From LC029 sp036676475 (GTDB lineage: Bacteria > Bacillota > Bacilli > Aneurinibacillales > RAOX-1), in the NCBI GenBank assembly GCA_036676475.1, contig JAKFCU010000038.1:39098-103097 (forward strand): DNA of 64,000 nucleotides, read 5' to 3'. The notes under the pieces were generated by a model, which did no database searches, was not told where the DNA came from, and saw nothing but the letters and a program-made list of their open reading frames with translations. This document shows, one piece after another, positions 32,713 to 42,056 of this stretch. Made by a program: the position numbers and the translations under genes. Each line of letters opens with the position of its first letter. The stretch's first letter is position 1.

Positions 32713-33249
32713 TTATCTTGCAGGTATAGGGCGAGGGCGAGCTCCATTATAGGGATACTCGTAGTTCAATTCTTCATCAAAGGTGGCATAATCAAAGTTC
32801 ACCATCAGCAGCAAATGACGAACGCCAGTTTGTGGATCGCTTATAATGATATGATCACGCCCCGCTGCTTCAACAATGCCTTTGTAGACTTTTGCATTCC
32901 AATCCTTATTGTTCTCGTAAGTAAAATAAAAAGTCCCTAATTTCCCTTTGTTTAAGCGAAGAATATTTTCAATGTAAGATTCCTCTAGTGGAAGCATACC
33001 TGGAATCTGACTTGTTAGACCTGGCATTCCTGGAATTCCGGGAATGGTGGCACCACTTGGCTGAGGCGGGAAGATAGGATAGCCTTGTTGAGGATACGTT
33101 TGTTGAGGATAGGATTGTTGAGGGTATGCTTGTTGAGGGTATGCTTGTTGGGGAAATGGCGTACCATACCCATACATTCCGGCATAAGGGGATGCAGTCG
33201 TCTGACGGCTCCCATCCATCAAATAATCTTGTTGATACATATCTTTCAT
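32713..33249 (-). CDS. gerQ: Spore coat protein GerQ
   Basis: This 178-residue protein is a coat component needed for localising CwlJ and is cross-linked by transglutaminase in B. subtilis. The conserved C-terminal domain (SYIENILRLNKGKLGTFYF, then GIVEAAGRDHIIISDP and NYEYPY) is diagnostic. The N-terminal half carries five tandem YPQQ-x pentapeptides, a Gln- and Tyr-rich tract suited to cross-linking. AAGGAG lies eight bases before ATG 33249; GTG 33258 is too close to it. Expression is expected in the mother cell. Confidence 0.93.
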   Translation of the reverse strand: MKDMYQQDYLMDGSRQTTASPYAGMYGYGTPFPQQAYPQQAYPQQSYPQQTYPQQGYPIFPPQPSGATIPGIPGMPGLTSQIPGMLPLEESYIENILRLNKGKLGTFYFTYENNKDWNAKVYKGIVEAAGRDHIIISDPQTGVRHLLLMVNFDYATFDEELNYEYPYNGARPRPIPAR

Positions 33250-33478
33250 TACTTTCACTCCTTCATTTGACCATTATAAAGTTCAGGGACAATAATTTAA
33301 TGTCACAATTACATGATATTTAGGCTTTGAAAAATGGTGACTCGCCTAGCAGAAATTTCCTGATTATTGTTTTTACGAAATTTTGAAACCTGATGCTCAA
33401 GAAATACGTATCAATAAGTACAGGCACATAATAATCAATACACATATCATTTCATGAACATGCAGGAGGAGATTATTT

Positions 33479-34165
33479 ATGATAGGTTTTACCCCATTTA
33501 CTTTTCTCATCATAGCCGCTTTTGGACTCAGTCTGTGGGCATCATTTCGAGTAAAAGGGACCTTTAAAAAATTTGCTGCAGTACCTGCTTCCTCAGGGAT
33601 GACAGGAGCGGAAGCAGCAAGACAAATGTTAGATGCCAATGGCCTCTCTCATATTCCGGTTCAGCATATCCCAGGAAATTTGACGGATCATTATGATCCC
33701 TTGAAAAAAGCTGTTCGGTTGTCAGACCCGGTTTACTTTGGCAACTCCATCTCAGCTTTATCTGTTGCCTGTCATGAAGTAGGGCATGCGATTCAGCATA
33801 AAGTAAGTTATCCCATGCTAGTAGCCAGACATAGGATTTTTCCGGCTGTCAACTTTTCATCCGGTATTGCCCCGTTTCTCCTAATCGGAGGAATTATCTT
33901 CAGGTATGAAAGTCTATTGTTCCTTGGCATCATTTTGTTTAGTATTGCGGTACTGTTTCAATTGATTACCTTGCCTGTGGAATTCAATGCGAGCAGTCGA
34001 GCTAAAGACATCATGATTAAAATGGGATTTATCCGCAACAATGAAGAACGTGGAGCAAGCCGTGTTCTCGGTGCTGCTGCTTTAACTTATGTATCTGCCG
34101 CCTTAATGTCCGTATTACAACTTGCAGAATATCTTTGGATTTTTAATTCTCGAGACGAAGACTAA
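33479..34165 (+). CDS. yugP: Membrane zinc metallopeptidase, YugP family
   Basis: This 228-residue protein has an N-terminal membrane helix and a zinc motif HEVGHAIQH at about residue 100 (SVACHEVGHAIQHK). Two further hydrophobic helices are in the middle (APFLLIGGIIF and FLGIILFSIAVLF), and a last one precedes the C-terminus. The third zinc ligand is probably Glu in LPVEFNASSRA. The family is widespread in Firmicutes with undefined substrates. GCAGGAGGAG precedes the ATG. The stop TAA doubles as the first bases of a dispersed repeat. Confidence 0.9.
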   Translation: MIGFTPFTFLIIAAFGLSLWASFRVKGTFKKFAAVPASSGMTGAEAARQMLDANGLSHIPVQHIPGNLTDHYDPLKKAVRLSDPVYFGNSISALSVACHEVGHAIQHKVSYPMLVARHRIFPAVNFSSGIAPFLLIGGIIFRYESLLFLGIILFSIAVLFQLITLPVEFNASSRAKDIMIKMGFIRNNEERGASRVLGAAALTYVSAALMSVLQLAEYLWIFNSRDED

Positions 34166-34214
34166 GAAAGCTACTGGCGTAGCTCTATGCGTATAATACT
34201 TGACCGATAAGTGT
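34163..34214 (-). repeat. Dispersed two-hairpin repeat, copy 5
   Basis: Reverse-orientation copy TAAGAAAGCTACTGGCGTAG continuing to TTGACCGATAAGTGT. It is nearly identical to the complement of the 31137 copy. Its TAA is the yugP stop codon. Confidence 0.87.
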
Positions 34215-34222
34215 AAAACAGG

Positions 34223-34260
34223 AAAGGGTGAGCACCTTGGATTAGGTACTCACCCTTTTG
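34223..34260. terminator. Bidirectional terminator between yugP and the convergent DUF2621 gene
   Basis: AAAGGGTGAG and CTCACCCTTT pair around a 16-base loop with TTTTG following. Confidence 0.85.
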
Positions 34261-34268
34261 TTTGCCCT

Positions 34269-34703
34269 CTATACCTTTACCTTTAAATGATGGAGGTATG
34301 GGGAGAAGTCGATCTTTTTCTCTTGTAAACATTTAATGAGCCATTTATGATCTCGTGCAGGCGTGGCTAATATATATCCTTTGATCACAAGGTCCTGATT
34401 TATGGTAACCGCATCTTCTTCTAAAGCAAGCTTGCCTATTTTGGCTGCAATGGTTCTTCTTGCAACATCCCGAAACAGCTCAGGCACAGGCTCTACAAGA
34501 TCGTTCAATAGCTTCATCGTATCATCTGTCCAACGTTCCCTAGTTTGATCAATATAATAATCCTGCCAGTCCAAATCTGATTTTCCGTCCTGCTTGGGCA
34601 TGGACTTGAGAAACTTACGAAACATAAAATATCCGCCGATGGACATGAGGGAGATGAGGGCAACCATCCAAATGACAATAAAGGATCCGAATAGGGAAGA
34701 CAT
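34269..34703 (-). CDS. DUF2621 family membrane-anchored protein (YneK-like)
   Basis: This 144-residue protein has one N-terminal transmembrane helix (IVIWMVALISLMSIGGYFMF). A cytoplasmic domain follows with DLDWQDYYIDQTRERW, LVEPVPELFRDVARRTIAAKI and the C-terminal motif GYILATPARDHKWLIKCLQ. The pattern fits B. subtilis YneK. Function unknown. It converges with yugP across a shared terminator. Confidence 0.82.
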   Translation of the reverse strand: MSSLFGSFIVIWMVALISLMSIGGYFMFRKFLKSMPKQDGKSDLDWQDYYIDQTRERWTDDTMKLLNDLVEPVPELFRDVARRTIAAKIGKLALEEDAVTINQDLVIKGYILATPARDHKWLIKCLQEKKIDFSPYLHHLKVKV

Positions 34704-34760
34704 GTCATTACACCACTTTCTTATGAATGAACCTGTTTTATGAATAGGGAATTAGACCAT

Positions 34761-34904
34761 TTACCCCATCCATGATAGGATGGGGTTAAATGTATCCTCC
34801 TCTGAATCATCGGGAGCGCACTCTTCACAAACATTGAGTTCAACACGACGCATATCACCTTGTTTGAGCTGACCGCAGGTAAGGCAAAAATAAGTATGCA
34901 GCAT
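34761..34904 (-). CDS. Small two-CxxC protein, 47 aa
   Basis: The protein MLHTYFCLTCGQLKQGDMRR continues through VELNVCEECAPDDSEED. Two CxxC pairs about 19 residues apart suggest a zinc ribbon, followed by an acidic tail. AAGGGAG precedes ATG 34904 at good spacing. The stop codon lies inside an inverted repeat, ACCCCATCC and GGATGGGGT. The function is unknown; it is too short for most gene finders. Confidence 0.6.
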   Translation of the reverse strand: MLHTYFCLTCGQLKQGDMRRVELNVCEECAPDDSEEDTFNPILSWMG

Positions 34905-35166
34905 GATCTACTCCCTTCGATATAGATAAAAGAAATTATATCATAAATCATCCAAAACAAGAAGGGCAGAGATTTCCTAATCATATTAAAGCTTAGGGAG
35001 AAGAAGGGGCCGCCCATGGGGAATTTGCATCTTTTCCTGGGAAAGCGCAGGATTAGACGATTTTTTTTATTCAGTAGGTAAATTTGACGAATCAGGTAAA
35101 GTGGTCAGAAGTGGAGGAGGCCACCAAATGAAGAGGGTGGCCCATGCAATTTCAAGGTTGAATTTC

Positions 35167-35337
35167 TTAGGAGCGTCCTAAATGAGTTTGAGCGGATTCC
35201 TCATGAGACTCGCCAAGTTCATCGACAAACATAAAGCCTTTCATCTGATTCGAACTTTCCATCTCTTCCTTGTTGAGTCTAGCGTCCTCTATTTTCGTTA
35301 CTTCTACTTCTCCTGCTTGGATATCAGGCATAAACAT
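35167..35337 (-). CDS. Small acidic protein of unknown function, 56 aa
   Basis: GAAAGGAGG lies nine bases before ATG 35337. The product is hydrophilic and acidic (VEVTKIEDARLNKEEMESSN, then MKGFMFVDELGESHEES). There is no membrane helix or cysteine. A hairpin GGCCACC/GGTGGCC lies just downstream on the minus strand. It is divergent from the leuS leader. Function unknown; the strong ribosome binding site is the main support. Confidence 0.6.
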   Translation of the reverse strand: MFMPDIQAGEVEVTKIEDARLNKEEMESSNQMKGFMFVDELGESHEESAQTHLGRS

Positions 35338-35432
35338 GAATACATTCCTCCTTTCTAATCCTTAGTATGTCTCGTTCAGGTTTAAAAACGGCGCTATTTG
35401 TCTAAAATTATAATTATCGTCGATAAACTATA

Positions 35433-35462
35433 TTGACATATTTATAAGAAAATGAATAAAAT
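35433..35462 (+). promoter_or_regulatory. leuS: Promoter of the leuS T-box transcript
   Basis: TTGACA (35433-35438) and TAAAAT (35457-35462) are spaced by 18 bp, about 35 bp before the T-box leader. Confidence 0.65.
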
Positions 35463-35497
35463 ATAGCTATTAGTTTTTATATACAAATATGTGAATG

Positions 35498-35745
35498 ACA
35501 GCTATGAAGAGGAATAGTACATATACCAGATGTGACAGAGAGTTGGCGGTTGGTGCGAGTCAACACAGATGGCATGGAACTCACCTCAGAGCTGCAGGAT
35601 TGAATATAGTAAATTCTGCCGTATTCCGCGTTAAGGATTGAAAGTGAGTACGTTGTACTAATTAGGGTGGTACCGCGGGAGCTGAACACAAGCCTCTCGT
35701 CCCTAGCGTTATGCTATGGATGGGCGGCTTTTATTTTTTTATTAA
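35498..35745 (+). promoter_or_regulatory. T-box leader, leucine specifier CUC
   Basis: Stem I elements are visible: ATGAAGAGGAATAGTAC, the AGAGAG turn with GGTTGGTGCGAGTC, and the specifier region GGAACTCACC, where CTC (35580-35582) reads as leucine. The invariant T-box AGGGTGGTACCGCGG occurs at 35664-35678. A hairpin ending in CGGCTTTTATTTTTTT follows as terminator. Uncharged tRNA-Leu should allow read-through into leuS. Confidence 0.95.
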
Positions 35746-35767
35746 CGATACATATGGAGGTACTATG

Positions 35768-38185
35768 ATGAGCCTATACAATCATCGCCAAATTGAACAG
35801 AAATGGCAGAAGTATTGGGAAGAAAACAAAACTTTTAAACTTGTAGAAGCCCCTGAAAAACCTAAGTTTTATGCCCTTGATATGTTTCCTTATCCATCCG
35901 GAGCGGGGTTGCATGTGGGACATCCAGAAGGTTATACAGCCACCGATATTATTTCCCGGTTTAAGCGTATGCGCGGATATCAAGTTCTTCACCCAATGGG
36001 TTGGGATGCCTTTGGCCTTCCGGCTGAACAGCATGCTTTAGATACAGGGGAGCATCCACGCGATATTACGATCAAAAACATAGACAATTTCCGCAGACAA
36101 ATCAAGTCACTAGGATTTTCTTACGATTGGGACCGGGAAATTTCAACGACCGATCCCGCCTATTACAAATGGACCCAATGGATCTTTTTGCAGCTGTATA
36201 AAATGGGATTGGCCTACGTCGATGAAATTCCTGTCAACTGGTGCCCAGCTCTCGGTACCGTTTTAGCGAATGAAGAGGTCATTGATGGGAAGAGTGAACG
36301 TGGAGGGCACCCTGTCATCCGCAAGCCGATGAGACAATGGGTATTGAAAATCACCGCCTATGCCGACCGTTTATTAGAGGATTTAGAAGAACTGGACTGG
36401 TCAGAAAGCATTAAAGATATGCAGCGCAACTGGATCGGTAAATCAGAAGGGGCCGAACTTGAGTTCCCTATTGAAGGCCATGAACCTCTTCGTGTGTTTA
36501 CAACTCGCCCCGATACCTTATTTGGTGCAACTTATTGCGTTATCGCGCCAGAGCACAAACTCGTTCAGCAAATTACAACAGCTGACCAAAAAGAAGCTGT
36601 TGAAGCTTATGTTGATGCGGCAGCCCGTAAGAGTGATTTGGAAAGAACCGATTTAGCTAAGGATAAGTCAGGCGTCTTTACTGGTGCCTACGCCATTAAT
36701 CCTGTAAATGGTGCAAAGACCCCGATTTGGGTGGCTGATTATGTGCTGGCAAGCTATGGAACTGGGGCGATCATGGCGGTACCGGGGCATGATCAAAGAG
36801 ACTTTGAATTTGCCAAAAAATTTGATCTTTCGATTATCGAGGTGGTCTCAGGCGGAAATGTGGAAGAAGAAGCCTTTACGGGAGATGGTCCACATACCAA
36901 CTCTGACTTCCTAAACGGTTTAAACAACAAGGAAGCCATTTCAGCTATGATCGCGTGGTTAGAGGAAAAAGGGAAAGGAAGCAAGAAAATTACCTATCGT
37001 TTACGGGATTGGTTATTTAGCAGACAGCGTTATTGGGGAGAGCCGATCCCCATCCTGCATCTAGAGGATGGTACGATGAAGCCCGTTCCAGAAGATCAGC
37101 TTCCGCTTGTCCTCCCGGAAACTGATGCGATTCGTCCATCAGGCACAGGGGAATCTCCTTTAGCTAATATCGAGGATTGGGTGAATACGATCGATCCAGA
37201 AACCGGAGTGAAAGCGAAGAGAGAGACCAATACGATGCCGCAATGGGCAGGCAGCTGCTGGTATTACTTGCGTTATATTGATCCACACAATCATGAAGAG
37301 CTTTGTTCAAAAGAAAAGCAACGGTTCTGGCTGCCTGTGGATCTGTACATCGGGGGAGCAGAGCACGCGGTTCTGCATTTGCTCTATGCTCGTTTCTGGC
37401 ATAAGGTGCTCTATGATTTAGGGGTAGTCGAGACGAAGGAACCTTTTTATAAGTTAGTAAACCAAGGCATGATCCTTGGAGAAAACAATGAAAAGATGAG
37501 TAAATCCCGCGGAAATGTCGTCAATCCAGATGATATTGTGGAAGAATTCGGAGCAGATACCCTCCGCATTTATGAAATGTTTATGGGTCCACTAGAATCC
37601 TCTAAACCTTGGAATGTGAATGGGGTAGAAGGATCACACCGATTCCTCAGTCGAGTCTGGCGTTTATTCATTCAAGACAACGGAGAGCTTAACTCTAAAA
37701 TTGCCAATGTAAAAGGTTCAGAATCCTTTAATCGCACCTTTCATAAAACCATAAAGACGGTCACACGGGATTTTGAAGAACTGCGCTTCAACACGGCTAT
37801 AAGCCAGCTTATGATTCTGATGAATGAGGCGAACAAAGAACAAGTACTCCCTAAGAAAGCGATGGAATCGTTCGTACAAATGCTGTCTCCGCTTGCTCCT
37901 CATCTAGCGGAAGAGCTATGGAGTCGTTTAGGTTACGAAGGGACACTGGCTTATCAGCCTTGGCCACAGTATGAAGATGAATTAACCATCGAAAATGAAG
38001 TGGAAATTGTCGTCCAAATCAATGGAAAGATCAAAGATCGATTGGTCATTCCTGCGGATTTGGATCAAGAGGGAATGAAAGAGAAGGCTTTGGCTCTGGA
38101 AACCGTACAAGAAGCTCTGGCAGGCAAGCAGATTCGTAAAAGCATTATTGTGCCTGGCCGTTTGGTCAATCTGGTCATTGGTTAA
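35768..38185 (+). CDS. leuS: Leucyl-tRNA synthetase
   Basis: This class I synthetase of 805 residues charges tRNA-Leu. The HIGH-type motif is HVGHPEGYTATD near residue 50. An editing (CP1) domain covers roughly residues 220-420 with TTRPDTLFGATY and the MAVPGHDQRDFEFA site. The KMSKS motif is EKMSKSRGNVVNP. The C-terminal domain ends in KSIIVPGRLVNLVIG. I choose ATG 35768, seven bases after GGAGG, over ATG 35765. It is controlled by the upstream T-box and ends at a strong bidirectional hairpin. Confidence 0.97.
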   Translation: MSLYNHRQIEQKWQKYWEENKTFKLVEAPEKPKFYALDMFPYPSGAGLHVGHPEGYTATDIISRFKRMRGYQVLHPMGWDAFGLPAEQHALDTGEHPRDITIKNIDNFRRQIKSLGFSYDWDREISTTDPAYYKWTQWIFLQLYKMGLAYVDEIPVNWCPALGTVLANEEVIDGKSERGGHPVIRKPMRQWVLKITAYADRLLEDLEELDWSESIKDMQRNWIGKSEGAELEFPIEGHEPLRVFTTRPDTLFGATYCVIAPEHKLVQQITTADQKEAVEAYVDAAARKSDLERTDLAKDKSGVFTGAYAINPVNGAKTPIWVADYVLASYGTGAIMAVPGHDQRDFEFAKKFDLSIIEVVSGGNVEEEAFTGDGPHTNSDFLNGLNNKEAISAMIAWLEEKGKGSKKITYRLRDWLFSRQRYWGEPIPILHLEDGTMKPVPEDQLPLVLPETDAIRPSGTGESPLANIEDWVNTIDPETGVKAKRETNTMPQWAGSCWYYLRYIDPHNHEELCSKEKQRFWLPVDLYIGGAEHAVLHLLYARFWHKVLYDLGVVETKEPFYKLVNQGMILGENNEKMSKSRGNVVNPDDIVEEFGADTLRIYEMFMGPLESSKPWNVNGVEGSHRFLSRVWRLFIQDNGELNSKIANVKGSESFNRTFHKTIKTVTRDFEELRFNTAISQLMILMNEANKEQVLPKKAMESFVQMLSPLAPHLAEELWSRLGYEGTLAYQPWPQYEDELTIENEVEIVVQINGKIKDRLVIPADLDQEGMKEKALALETVQEALAGKQIRKSIIVPGRLVNLVIG

Positions 38186-38195
38186 TTGGATTAAT

Positions 38196-38228
38196 AAGAG
38201 GCTGACTCAAAAGGGTCAGCCTCTTTGC
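38196..38228. terminator. Bidirectional terminator between leuS and the antiporter gene
   Basis: AAGAGGCTGAC and GTCAGCCTCTT pair around a short loop, with T-rich sequence beyond. Confidence 0.87.
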
Positions 38229-38254
38229 TCTTTTTTCCAGGAAAGGGATATTCT

Positions 38255-40066
38255 CTAATTACATTGTTTCCGAATGGCATGAATTAGCTCATGATTTGCA
38301 CTAATCAACAAAATATCTCCTAGTTTAATCTGGGTATCCCCGTGGGGGATGATCACGTCATTTTCACGGAAAACACGGATCACCAGTGCGTCTTCAAGGA
38401 AGGGTAAATCCTTGATGAGACGATTGTGAAGCCGTTCATTATCAACAATAACTTCTTGCATAGCTTGATCAGCCTGAAGAAACCGAAAGAGAGAGGGATA
38501 TTCAATCAGAGCCTGCAATAAGATACGGTTCGCAGAAAAAGTGGAAAACGCTTCAACCCCTACTATCAAGTCAACGGGTTGTTCCTCTGAATCGATCCGG
38601 CAGATAACATTCTCTACCCCGTTTTCTTTAGCCCAATTGGCCAAGTGAATATTTAGCAACTCGTCACTGGTTAATGCCACAACATATTGGCTTTCTAAAA
38701 CCTGGTGGTCCTGTAGTTGATCAGCCTCGAACCTTGGCAAGACAACAGTTTTAAAGGAATAATTTCTGTCTTGTTTTAATAGAGTCTTATCTGAGGTGAA
38801 GATCGTGACCTCATAACCATCTTGATCAAGCTGTTTTGCAAGGGCTAGATTAATGGTGTTCGCCCCAATTAATGAAATCCGTTTTTTTACATCTGCTGCA
38901 TGGTCAGGAACTGTTTTTTGGAAGAGAATGGGGGATATAATTGCCGAAATGACCGCACTTAGGATGAGCGCCGCTTGTGTTGTAGGCGTAATGATTTCCA
39001 GATCAATCCCAATAGTCGTAGCGGCGATTACCAAGCTAAGCGTAGAGGGAAGAAGAACACCTGCTCCTAAGGTTTCCTTCCATGTAAACCAATTTTTCCA
39101 AAAAACAACGGCAACAAATTTTGAAACATAAAAGCTGATCAGAATGAATGGAATGATTATAAGGGCATTGATATCGCTAAACAAGGTCCGAAGATCAAGA
39201 GTAGCCCCGACCATAAAAAAGAAAATAGGGATCAGGAATCCAAATCCGAATGAAGTCAATTGATGTGTAAACTCCTTCTTCGGGGAAAGCAAGGAGATCA
39301 ACACTCCAGCGAGAAAAGCTCCGAGAATACTTTCGGCCCCCACTTTTTCTGATAAAACAACAAAAAACAAGATTAAGGCAAATACACCACGTGTTCCAAG
39401 CTGAATTGTTTCTCGCGAAATTCGTTCAATGACCTTCCCTTTTTGAAAGCGAAGCATTAACCGATAAAAAAAGAAAACAACCACAAAGAGGATTAATAAT
39501 AAAAAAGGCTTTGTGATATTATCTGCCTGTAAGGCAACATAAATAGACAACAGAATCATCGTGGCAAAATCAGATATGACTGCAGTTAGCAATATTGATT
39601 GGCCATAAGGGGTATTCATAATTCCTTTATCCTTTAAAATGGGGACGACAATACTCAATGAAATGGTGGAAATTATAAGAGTCATAAACATGCCATCATC
39701 GACCATCCCGCTCCATTGAAAGGCAAATCCGAACCCTGCAGAAATCGCTAGGATCAAGAGAAAGGCAAGCGAGGAGACCGCAAGCGGATTCGCTTGTTTC
39801 GAGTTTCCTTTTACTCGGAAGGAATCAAAATCAATTTCCACCCCACTTAAAAACATCAGATAAATTAGGCCAAGAGAGGAGAGGAGGGTTAACCATTCAT
39901 CATCGTGTATCCATCCCAAACCACTTTCCCCTAAAACAATCCCTGCTAGAATTTCTACAACGACAACAGGGAGAAAACGCCAACGCAGTCGATCCAGGAG
40001 AATCGGTATGATAAAGGATAAAGCCACGACAATCATTAATGAAAAAAGGGAATGTTGTTCTTCCAT
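38255..40066 (-). CDS. CPA2-family cation:proton antiporter with C-terminal RCK domain
   Basis: This 603-residue protein has a twelve-helix Na+/H+-exchanger-type domain (residues 5-375) with the motif VVVVEILAGIVLGESGLGW at the second helix. A Rossmann-like TrkA-N domain lies at about residues 390-510 (ISLIGANTINLALAKQL). A TrkA-C domain ends the protein with VIPHGDTQIKLGDILLISAN. It resembles KefB/YhaU-type K+/H+ antiporters regulated by nucleotide or c-di-AMP binding. The gene is monocistronic. The ion preference and ligand are inferred from the family. Confidence 0.9.
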   Translation of the reverse strand: MEEQHSLFSLMIVVALSFIIPILLDRLRWRFLPVVVVEILAGIVLGESGLGWIHDDEWLTLLSSLGLIYLMFLSGVEIDFDSFRVKGNSKQANPLAVSSLAFLLILAISAGFGFAFQWSGMVDDGMFMTLIISTISLSIVVPILKDKGIMNTPYGQSILLTAVISDFATMILLSIYVALQADNITKPFLLLILFVVVFFFYRLMLRFQKGKVIERISRETIQLGTRGVFALILFFVVLSEKVGAESILGAFLAGVLISLLSPKKEFTHQLTSFGFGFLIPIFFFMVGATLDLRTLFSDINALIIIPFILISFYVSKFVAVVFWKNWFTWKETLGAGVLLPSTLSLVIAATTIGIDLEIITPTTQAALILSAVISAIISPILFQKTVPDHAADVKKRISLIGANTINLALAKQLDQDGYEVTIFTSDKTLLKQDRNYSFKTVVLPRFEADQLQDHQVLESQYVVALTSDELLNIHLANWAKENGVENVICRIDSEEQPVDLIVGVEAFSTFSANRILLQALIEYPSLFRFLQADQAMQEVIVDNERLHNRLIKDLPFLEDALVIRVFRENDVIIPHGDTQIKLGDILLISANHELIHAIRKQCN

Positions 40067-40211
40067 TCATTTTCCTCCCACCAGTAAGTCTTTTCCCAAA
40101 ATAGTATTGTCCATTCTAACCTATTCCATGATTGGCTTTCTTTATGAGTACTGTATAATAAAAGAATCATTTACCTTATTCTTCTAATTGATAAGTACAG
40201 AGGAGGCAGCT

Positions 40212-41123
40212 ATGACCATTGCAATTTTAGGTGGAACAGGCTTTATTGGTTCGGCATTAGTTGAACATTTGCTCCAAGATGGGCATCGTGTCGTATTATT
40301 TACTCGAAGCAACCGGAGGCCATCCCCTGTTCCCCATGGTGTTAGCATCGTTGAATGGCCTCTAACCGAAAAGATCACGCATAGTGTAGATGCCGTTATC
40401 AATTTAGCGGGAGAAACGATTAATCAACGTTGGACCGATCAAGCTAAAAAGAAAATCTTTAAGAGCAGAATTGAAACTACCCGTCAGCTAGCTTCCGCCA
40501 TTGAAAATGGACAAATCCAAACTCAAACGCTAATAAATGGTTCGGCTATCGGATATTACGGTCACGATGAAACGAAGGTATGGACGGAAGATGACCGGCC
40601 ATTGAACAGGCCTGCCGATTTTTTGGCTTCTGTTGTTGAAGCCTGGGAACAGGAGGCCATTCAGGTCGAGAAATCGCAGGTGAGATGTATTGTTGCAAGG
40701 TTTGGAGTGGTGTTAGGCTGCCATGGAGGAGCCTTGCCGAAGATGCTAGCCCCTTATCAAGCGTTTATCGGAGGCTGTATTGGGCAGGGAAGCCAACCGG
40801 TGTCTTGGATACATGTAGAGGATGTCATCGGTTTACTGCTGCATTGCCTAAAGAATGCAGAGATCACAGGCGTGGTGAATCTGACATCCCCTGCCCCCAT
40901 TAACATGAATGATTTAGGGCGAAGCATAGGACGAATCATGGGACGGCCACATTGGTTACCGGTTCCCGGATGGGCTTTAAGGCTCTTATTCGGGGAGATG
41001 TCCGATTTGCTGTTAAAAGGTCAGAAGGTGATCCCTAAGCGGGCTATAGAGACAGGATATCGTTTTAAATACCCGACTATCAATTTGGCTTTGCAAAACC
41101 TGGCTTGTTTAAATAGATCATAA
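40212..41123 (+). CDS. TIGR01777-family SDR epimerase-like protein (YfhF-like)
   Basis: This 303-residue NAD(P)-binding protein opens with IAILGGTGFIGSALVEHLL. AVINLAGETINQRW and a GYYGH segment follow, typical of the TIGR01777 group, whose substrate is unknown. A C-terminal DUF1731-like part contains PVPGWALRLLFGEMSDLLL. GAGGAGG precedes ATG 40212; the earlier frame start at 40188 lies upstream of this ribosome binding site. A methyltransferase gene follows 35 bp later. Confidence 0.88.
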   Translation: MTIAILGGTGFIGSALVEHLLQDGHRVVLFTRSNRRPSPVPHGVSIVEWPLTEKITHSVDAVINLAGETINQRWTDQAKKKIFKSRIETTRQLASAIENGQIQTQTLINGSAIGYYGHDETKVWTEDDRPLNRPADFLASVVEAWEQEAIQVEKSQVRCIVARFGVVLGCHGGALPKMLAPYQAFIGGCIGQGSQPVSWIHVEDVIGLLLHCLKNAEITGVVNLTSPAPINMNDLGRSIGRIMGRPHWLPVPGWALRLLFGEMSDLLLKGQKVIPKRAIETGYRFKYPTINLALQNLACLNRS

Positions 41124-41158
41124 TTTGCTAGGATACAGATAAGGCAGGTGAATGAAAC

Positions 41159-41890
41159 ATGACAGAGTGGTTTGAAAGATCATTCCAAGAGGATTACTTA
41201 AAAATATATGCTCACCGGGATGAGCAAAAAGCAATCCAAGAATTAGAACAACTGCTGCCTTTTTTAAATATGAGAAAAGGACAGCAAGTGCTGGATTTAT
41301 GCTGTGGGCAAGGTCGGCACAGCCGTTGGCTGGCCCATCAGGGAGTTCGGGTCATTGGCGTAGATCTGTCGGCCGTTTTACTTCAGGAAGCCATAAGAAA
41401 TTCGCTCAATCTTCCGGTCCTTTATATGCGTGCAGATGCACGACAGATCCCCTTCGAAAACGAAATGGATCTTGTTGTTAACCTATTTACTAGTTTCGGC
41501 TATTTTGAGGAAGATGAAGAGAATGAAAAAGTCATTCAACAAGCAAGCAGGGCGCTAAAACCGGAAGGAATGTTTCTTTTCGATTATCTAAATCCCCTGT
41601 ATGTAAAAGAGAATATAGAGCCATTTACGGAGACGAAATTAGACGGCATGGAAATCCTTCAATACCGAACCATCAATGAAAGCTATGTAAAGAAAAGAAT
41701 TGTGATCCAAGAACCAGGGGAAAGTCAGAGGCATTACGAAGAAAGAGTCAAGCTCTATAACCAAGAAGATCTTACCCAGATGCTAGAAAGAAATGATTTC
41801 AAGGTGATTCATCAGTTCGGTAATTATGATGCAAGCGACTATCAGACTCATACTTCACCCCGAATGATTTTTATTTGCCAAAAACAGTAA
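41159..41890 (+). CDS. Class I SAM-dependent methyltransferase
   Basis: Motif I is VLDLCCGQGRHSRWLAHQG near residue 45, strand 2 ends in VIGVDLSAVLL, and motif post-I is MDLVVNLFTSFGYFEED. The 243-residue protein is soluble and resembles small-molecule methyltransferases. AAGGCAGGTGA precedes the ATG. It may be co-transcribed with the epimerase-like gene. Substrate unknown. Confidence 0.83.
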   Translation: MTEWFERSFQEDYLKIYAHRDEQKAIQELEQLLPFLNMRKGQQVLDLCCGQGRHSRWLAHQGVRVIGVDLSAVLLQEAIRNSLNLPVLYMRADARQIPFENEMDLVVNLFTSFGYFEEDEENEKVIQQASRALKPEGMFLFDYLNPLYVKENIEPFTETKLDGMEILQYRTINESYVKKRIVIQEPGESQRHYEERVKLYNQEDLTQMLERNDFKVIHQFGNYDASDYQTHTSPRMIFICQKQ

Positions 41891-41964
41891 GAGGATGAAC
41901 CGGATTTCCTTCAAAAGGATGTTCTCCTGTTATTTCAAAAAAGAACCTCAAAAAATAATTATAA

Positions 41965-42034
41965 AAGGAAAAAAATCCGCTTATCACAGATCATTTCGGT
42001 CGAAACCGTGGAGATCACAGGAATAAGCGGAGAT
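41965..42034 (-). terminator. Large branched terminator of the minus-strand 104-aa gene
   Basis: Outer arms TCCGCTTAT and ATAAGCGGA (41976-41984 with 42023-42031) enclose a second hairpin, CGGT-CGAA-ACCG, and inner GATCACAG/CACAGATC-like segments. On the minus strand the stem is followed by TTTTTTTCC. The size and internal structure are unusual for a simple terminator. Confidence 0.72.
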
Positions 42035-42056
42035 TCTTCTGTTATTTTAACAGAGT

